Shown piece after piece: positions 59,894-64,000 of a stretch of DNA of 64,000 nt. Both the position numbers and the translations under genes were made by a program. The notes beneath the pieces were generated by a model, which saw nothing but the letters and a program-made list of their open reading frames with translations, searched no databases and was not told where the DNA came from. The stretch spans positions 1,302,001 through 1,366,000 of the forward strand of contig NZ_CP094529.1 of NCBI RefSeq assembly GCF_022811665.1, read 5' to 3'. The DNA is from Chryseobacterium oryzae (lineage in GTDB: Bacteria; Bacteroidota; Bacteroidia; Flavobacteriales; Weeksellaceae). Each line of letters begins with the position of its first letter. The stretch's first letter is position 1.

Positions 59894-60673
59894 ATGAAAT
59901 TTAGACTACTTTTTATATTAATATTTTACACTTCAAGATATTTTTGCCAAGACAATATTAATAATATTATAGAATATTCTTATATACATGATTTAAAGAC
60001 TTCTGTGGAGGAGGATAGTGATTTTCTTTACTTTGATCAAGATAAAAGCATATATTTTCAGTACGGTAAGGCAAATGAAAAAATAAAATTTGAAGATATT
60101 AATAATTCTAATTTTAAAGCTGAATTACTTACGTATTTTTTTATCAATAATAACAGTAAAGATTATTTCTTTTTAGGATATAAGGTTCCTCCCAAAAAAA
60201 TACTTACAACAGATACTATTCCGGAAATTAAATGGACAATAAATCCTACTAAAAAGAAAAAAATATTAGGATATGACTGTTTATTTGCTACGGCAATTTT
60301 TAGAGGAAGAAGTTGGAATGCATGGTTTACTAAAGAAATTCCGGTAAGTTATGGTCCCTGGAAGCTCCACGGATTACCTGGATTAATTTTAGAAGCTGAG
60401 GATTCTAGTACTGCTTACAGTTTTATTGTTAAAAAAATTACTCTTAATACTCAGGCTATATTAAATAAAATATTTTTGGATTATATTGAAGAGAAGAAAA
60501 AAAACTTAATTTCTTTTGAAGAATATATTAAAAAAGAGAATATACAAAAAAGAGATTGGTTTAATAAAATACTTGCTGAATTACCACTAGGAACTGAAAT
60601 GCAAAATCCTATTTTAAGAGAAAATGACTTAGAAGTTCAGTTTGAATGGGAAAAATCTCCGGAAATATTTTAA
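59894..60673 (+). CDS. GLPGLI family secreted protein, array member 1
   Basis: A 259-residue exported protein with signal peptide ending near YFCQD. The family motif is in GPWKLHGLPGLILEAED (about 155-171). Around it are ILGYDCLFATAIFRGRSWNAWFTKEIPVSYG, which are conserved across the array. The C-terminal part is Lys/Glu/Ile-rich. The function of the GLPGLI family (TIGR01200) is unknown; it is nearly restricted to Bacteroidota. It is the first of five genes of this family and the only one preceded closely by a different gene. Confidence 0.9.
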   Translation: MKFRLLFILIFYTSRYFCQDNINNIIEYSYIHDLKTSVEEDSDFLYFDQDKSIYFQYGKANEKIKFEDINNSNFKAELLTYFFINNNSKDYFFLGYKVPPKKILTTDTIPEIKWTINPTKKKKILGYDCLFATAIFRGRSWNAWFTKEIPVSYGPWKLHGLPGLILEAEDSSTAYSFIVKKITLNTQAILNKIFLDYIEEKKKNLISFEEYIKKENIQKRDWFNKILAELPLGTEMQNPILRENDLEVQFEWEKSPEIF

Positions 60674-60907
60674 TGAAATATCCTATTTATGTATTAAAAT
60701 CTTTTTTATTGATTTAAAGTGAATTCCAGATAGGAAATATTTTAAATATTTGATATTCATATAATAATTATTTTATCACAAAACAAAGACAAGTCTACTT
60801 CTTTAAATGCGTTTAAGCACTTATATAATATTTTCTGCTTAATAACGTTTGGAAGTATATCAAAAATATTTAAACACAAATAAATTTTAATTTCAAAATT
60901 TAATGCA
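60674..60907. other. AT-rich gap between array member 1 and a possible small gene
   Basis: No gene, hairpin or promoter element is evident in these 234 bases on the plus strand. A frame open on the minus strand from 61110 down to 60757 is not convincing. Confidence 0.5.
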
Positions 60908-61138
60908 ATGAAAAAAAATATTTCACTATTGTTTTTAACAGTGAATTTTGCGGGTAATACATCAGCAATTGATAAAACCGCAAAGCCACAAAGTCTGTTT
61001 GTTAAAAAGATACTAAACTGCAAAATTGATTCTATAGATCTTCTCAAGAAGTTTTCCTGTTCATTTTTTATTACAACTGTTGTAAGAAATGCAAATACTA
61101 AATTCACCAATAATTATACTTTAAATAATGGCTTATAA
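60908..61138 (+). CDS. Possible small protein of unknown function before array member 2
   Basis: A 76-codon frame from ATG 60908 ending ten bases before the start of GLPGLI member 2. It begins MKKNISLLFLTVNFAGNTSA, a weak signal-like stretch, followed by a Lys/Ser-rich part with two cysteines (LNCKIDSID, KFSCSFF) and NGL at the end. I do not recognise it. It could be a genuine small peptide, the remnant of an array member, or a chance frame. The minus strand is also open across most of it, which weakens the call. Confidence 0.3.
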   Translation: MKKNISLLFLTVNFAGNTSAIDKTAKPQSLFVKKILNCKIDSIDLLKKFSCSFFITTVVRNANTKFTNNYTLNNGL

Positions 61139-61148
61139 TAATTCGGTT

Positions 61149-61901
61149 ATGAAGAAATTTTTGCTTACTCTTTTTGTGGTTCTATTTTCTTATGTAATAG
61201 GGCAAAACAAATCGATTGTTGTAGAATATAATTATTTTCCTGGTCAATACGAAGAAGAAGCCAGTAATAATTATTTATTTTTAAACGAAAATCATAATAT
61301 TTTCTTTTTGTATGGTACTGCAGGAACTGAGCTTAAATTTGAAAATATCGAAAACGATTTTAAAAAAAGCCGTATTGGTAGTATAATAGACCACATTTCC
61401 GATAACAAACTGCTCTTTACGGGTTATATGACGGGTTCTAAAAGATACTTAACAGAAGATAATTTACCTAAAATTATTTGGAGCTTGAAAAATGAAAGTA
61501 AAGAAATTCTAGGTTATAAATGCTATAAAGCTGAAGGTACTTTTAGAGGTAGAAATTGGATTGCTTGGTATAGTCCACAAATTGCATCTCAATTAGGTCC
61601 CTGGAAAATTGGAGGATTGCCGGGTTTGGTTTTGGAGGCTTATACCGATAAAGATGAATATAAATATACAGCTAGAAGAATTCTGACTAATAGTAATTTA
61701 ACTGTTCCGCAAGGAATTATTGATTATATTAATGAAAAGAAGGGTAGTATTATACCATTCAAGGAATATATAGAAAAAGAGAATGAATTTATACAAAGTT
61801 TGAGCAGTGAACAATTATCTAGTATGCCTACCGGAACTACATTAGTAAAACAACCTTTAAGAAATGCCCAAATTGAATCTATTTTCGAATGGGAGTATTA
61901 A
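61149..61901 (+). CDS. GLPGLI family secreted protein, array member 2
   Basis: A 250-residue exported protein from the ATG at 61149; an in-frame start at 61128 would add seven residues before the signal peptide MKKFLLTLFVVLFSYVIGQ. The family signature is GPWKIGGLPGLVLEAYTD, preceded by ILGYKCYKAEGTFRGRNWIAWYSP. Compared with member 1, LPGLI is LPGLV. Length and layout are otherwise the same. Function unknown. Confidence 0.9.
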   Translation: MKKFLLTLFVVLFSYVIGQNKSIVVEYNYFPGQYEEEASNNYLFLNENHNIFFLYGTAGTELKFENIENDFKKSRIGSIIDHISDNKLLFTGYMTGSKRYLTEDNLPKIIWSLKNESKEILGYKCYKAEGTFRGRNWIAWYSPQIASQLGPWKIGGLPGLVLEAYTDKDEYKYTARRILTNSNLTVPQGIIDYINEKKGSIIPFKEYIEKENEFIQSLSSEQLSSMPTGTTLVKQPLRNAQIESIFEWEY

Positions 61902-61967
61902 GAAACTTTATGTAGATTTTCTTTAAATTTAAAATACATTGAATGCATTAAATTCATTTTATTCAGA

Positions 61968-62735
61968 ATGAAAAAAATATTTACGATAATATTTATTTTA
62001 GTTATTGCTATTATAAAATCGCAATCAAAAATAATAATTGAATATGATTATAGTTTTGCTAATATGGATAATTTAAACGCATTCATTATAGGCAGTCAAG
62101 ATAATTCTTTCTTCTTTTTTTCAAATGATGCAAACGCTACTTACAAGAGTTTGAAAGACAGTAACTTTTCTTCCGTTAATCAATTTTATATTTTTAATTA
62201 CAATTTAAACGAAGAAAATTTTTTTCAAAGAATTTATCTCTTACCAAAAACGAATAATGTAACTTCTAAATTAGCTGTAGAAAAAATTAAGGATTTAGAT
62301 TGGAAAATAACTTCTGAAACAAAACAAATTTTGGGATATAAAGTTTTTGCAGCAACAACGCAATTCAGAGGCAGAGATTATAAAGTATGGTTTTCTAAGG
62401 ATTTACCTATTAGAGTATTTCCTTGGAAACTTAAAGGTCTGCCTGGTGCAATTCTTGAATTTGTAGATAGCGAAAATTTTATAAGAGGATATGCAAAAAA
62501 AATTATATTGAATTCTGAAGAAGAATTTCCAAATAAAGTTTTAAAATTTTTCTCAAAAGATGATTTGAATTTAGCAATACCATTTAAAAAAATGGTTGAG
62601 CTTGAAAATGAAGTTTTACAAGAACATATGAATGAATCTATAGCAGCTTTACCTAAAGGTGTAAAATATGCAGTTCCTAACATACGAGAAATGATGTTAG
62701 AGAAATCTTTCGAATGGAAGCAACCTAAACCTTAG
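61968..62735 (+). CDS. GLPGLI family secreted protein, array member 3
   Basis: A 255-residue exported protein with signal peptide MKKIFTIIFILVIAIIKSQ. The signature is degenerate: FPWKLKGLPGAILEFVDSEN, where GP is FP and GLPGLI is GLPGAI. The flanking ILGYKVFAATTQFRGRDYKVWFSKDLPI is conserved, but the cysteine of the ILGYxC motif is valine here. It starts 66 bases after member 2. The divergence at positions otherwise fixed in the array suggests a different ligand or partner. Confidence 0.88.
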   Translation: MKKIFTIIFILVIAIIKSQSKIIIEYDYSFANMDNLNAFIIGSQDNSFFFFSNDANATYKSLKDSNFSSVNQFYIFNYNLNEENFFQRIYLLPKTNNVTSKLAVEKIKDLDWKITSETKQILGYKVFAATTQFRGRDYKVWFSKDLPIRVFPWKLKGLPGAILEFVDSENFIRGYAKKIILNSEEEFPNKVLKFFSKDDLNLAIPFKKMVELENEVLQEHMNESIAALPKGVKYAVPNIREMMLEKSFEWKQPKP

Positions 62736-62804
62736 TTAGTATTAATGAAAAATAGGTGAGCGTATATCAATATGATTGGGAATATAGAATAACTTGAAAA
62801 TATC

Positions 62805-63551
62805 ATGAATATTAAGACATTTTATTTTTTTCTTCTATCAGTAATTTGTAATGCTAGTTTCTTTGGACAACAAAATACTATTGTTGAATATAACTATCAA
62901 TTTTTTGATGGTGGTGAGCCAACCTCAGAAAAACAATATTTAATTATTGGAAGAGATAAGACTTTTTACTTTACTTACAATGCAACATTAGATAGTTTAA
63001 AATTCAATGAAGATTTTATTTTAAAGAAAGGTTTTAATCTAAAATTTATCAGTAATAATAGTCTCATAGAATATAAAACTTCTCTCCCACAAAAAAGAGC
63101 TCTCGTTTCAGATTCTTTACCCAATTTTAACTGGAAAATACTTAATGACACTAAAATTATTTTAGGATATAATTGTCAAAAAGCATCTATAGTATTTAGA
63201 GGTAGAAAATATGATGTGTATTTTACAAAAGATATTCCTATAGATAAGGGACCTTGGAAGTTCAATAGTTTACCAGGACTAATTTTAGAAGTTTCAGATC
63301 AAAATAAATTTTTTAAGTTTGAGGCAACCAAAATATTCCTAAACAGCAAAATACCAATACCTCCTTTATTAGAAGATTTTTTTGAGAAGTATAAAAATAA
63401 CATTATTCCTTATAAAAGATTTATTGAAGAAGAAAATAAATATTTGCTATACTTACATGAAATGATAAAAGCTAATAGTGCACCAGGTGCAATTTATGAT
63501 AATATAAATTTGAGAGAATATTGTATAGAAAAGACTTTCGAATGGAATTAA
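62805..63551 (+). CDS. GLPGLI family secreted protein, array member 4
   Basis: A 248-residue exported protein, signal peptide ending near SFFGQ. Signature: GPWKFNSLPGLILEVSDQN, with GLPG as SLPG. The ILGYNCQKASIVFRGRKYDVYFTKDIPI segment is conserved, including the cysteine that member 3 lacks. It begins 69 bases after member 3. Function unknown. Confidence 0.88.
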   Translation: MNIKTFYFFLLSVICNASFFGQQNTIVEYNYQFFDGGEPTSEKQYLIIGRDKTFYFTYNATLDSLKFNEDFILKKGFNLKFISNNSLIEYKTSLPQKRALVSDSLPNFNWKILNDTKIILGYNCQKASIVFRGRKYDVYFTKDIPIDKGPWKFNSLPGLILEVSDQNKFFKFEATKIFLNSKIPIPPLLEDFFEKYKNNIIPYKRFIEEENKYLLYLHEMIKANSAPGAIYDNINLREYCIEKTFEWN

Positions 63552-63651
63552 CCTTAAAAATTTGAATAAAAATATTTTCATTATTTATTAAAAGTAAAAT
63601 TTTAAATACAATATTTTTTTTAACCTTTATTGTAACAAATCATTTTTATTC

Positions 63652-64000
63652 ATGAGATTATTAATTTCTTTAGTTTTCATTTCAAATTTATTTTTTTCAC
63701 AAGAAAATAAAATAAATTTTGTTCAATATATATTAAAAACGAGTAATGGCTACAATGAGACCAATAATTTAGATGTGTTTTTGTTATTTAATGATAGTAA
63801 GAAAATTTATTTTACGCCATTTTTATATAAAGATAAGCCTTATCAGCCAATTGATTTTGAAGATTTTACAAGACAAGACTTTTCAAAAAATGTTGATGAA
63901 ATTGTTAAACACGATGCAGAAGACAATATCATTTATGAAAATAAATATGATATGATTAAAAATTCTGTTTATATAACAGCTGATAAAGTCAATTTTAATT
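63652..64000 (+). CDS. Probable GLPGLI family protein, array member 5 (cut by window end)
   Basis: Open from ATG 63652 to the last base, 116 codons with no stop. It starts MRLLISLVFISNLFFSQEN, a signal peptide like the others. Its first third, with NKINFVQYILKTSNGYNETNN and IYFTPF, fits the early part of the array members (strand, Asn/Glu/Tyr-rich segment, then I-Y/F-F). The diagnostic motif would lie beyond the window, so membership is inferred from position and N-terminal resemblance. Confidence 0.65.
   Translation, partial: MRLLISLVFISNLFFSQENKINFVQYILKTSNGYNETNNLDVFLLFNDSKKIYFTPFLYKDKPYQPIDFEDFTRQDFSKNVDEIVKHDAEDNIIYENKYDMIKNSVYITADKVNFN

Noticed and set aside
60757..61110. 117-codon minus-strand frame between GLPGLI members 1 and 2
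   Set aside because: Hydrophobic, AT-driven composition, unclear start, antisense to the array direction and not resembling any family I know.
1..64000. CRISPR arrays, prophage, rRNA operon or complete insertion sequence
   Set aside because: No regularly spaced direct repeats with unique spacers, no phage structural genes, no rRNA sequence, and no transposase were seen on reading both strands.

Overview
The window looks like chromosomal DNA of a flavobacterium, most likely Chryseobacterium or a close relative (Bacteroidota, Weeksellaceae). Grounds: strongly AT-rich DNA, promoters of the Bacteroidota form TAnnTTTG, almost no Shine-Dalgarno sequences, a ResB-CcsA fusion for cytochrome c maturation, several GLPGLI-family secreted proteins, a GbsR/MarR-RND efflux operon, a YtxJ bacillithiol protein, and surface proteins that begin with a GIGTTNP-type motif. 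The genus is an inference from gene content; no database was searched.

Layout. 1-3.3 kb: translation operon on the minus strand, thrS-infC-rpmI-rplT (rplT is cut by the window edge); infC appears to start at ATA, and a GC-richer repeat sits between infC and rpmI. 3.4-11.5 kb, minus strand: a four-gene envelope/nucleotide-hygiene operon, aspartate-type aminotransferase, an LptF/LptG permease, LolA-like carrier and FtsK. 11.8-16.4 kb, plus: ResB-CcsA fusion, SPFH protein and an Arc-like regulator. 16.8-20.8 kb: lysine catabolism pair (aldehyde dehydrogenase plus lysine 6-aminotransferase), DUF2007 and a GNAT enzyme. 20.9-27.1 kb: MarR-type regulator with a complete tripartite RND efflux pump. 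27.2-31.6 kb: tRNA-Ala(GGC), two tandem outer-membrane barrel paralogues, aroB and an RluB-type pseudouridine synthase. 31.7-37.3 kb: pncA, DUF1569-ytxJ-Crp, stress-type flavoprotein, a second Crp protein with a CinA-like amidase, and small regulators.

37.3-45.8 kb is the most distinctive region. It holds the four-gene ligase-associated DNA repair set (metallophosphoesterase PdeM, Lhr-type DEXH helicase, ATP-dependent DNA ligase, metallo-beta-lactamase exonuclease), all on the minus strand. The set is split by a plus-strand operon of three secreted proteins whose promoter spacer contains an 11-T run, and two copies of one dispersed repeat lie in the gaps between the repair genes.

45.9-59.9 kb: CatA-like acetyltransferase, rsmG, a secreted DUF922 protein, an AddB-like nuclease, a glutaryl-CoA-dehydrogenase-like enzyme, DUF421, acetyltransferase and lipoprotein genes, gyrA followed by a TPR protein, and small enzymes. 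59.9-64.0 kb: a tandem array of four complete GLPGLI-family genes and a fifth probable member running off the window end. I see no CRISPR array, prophage, complete insertion sequence or rRNA operon.
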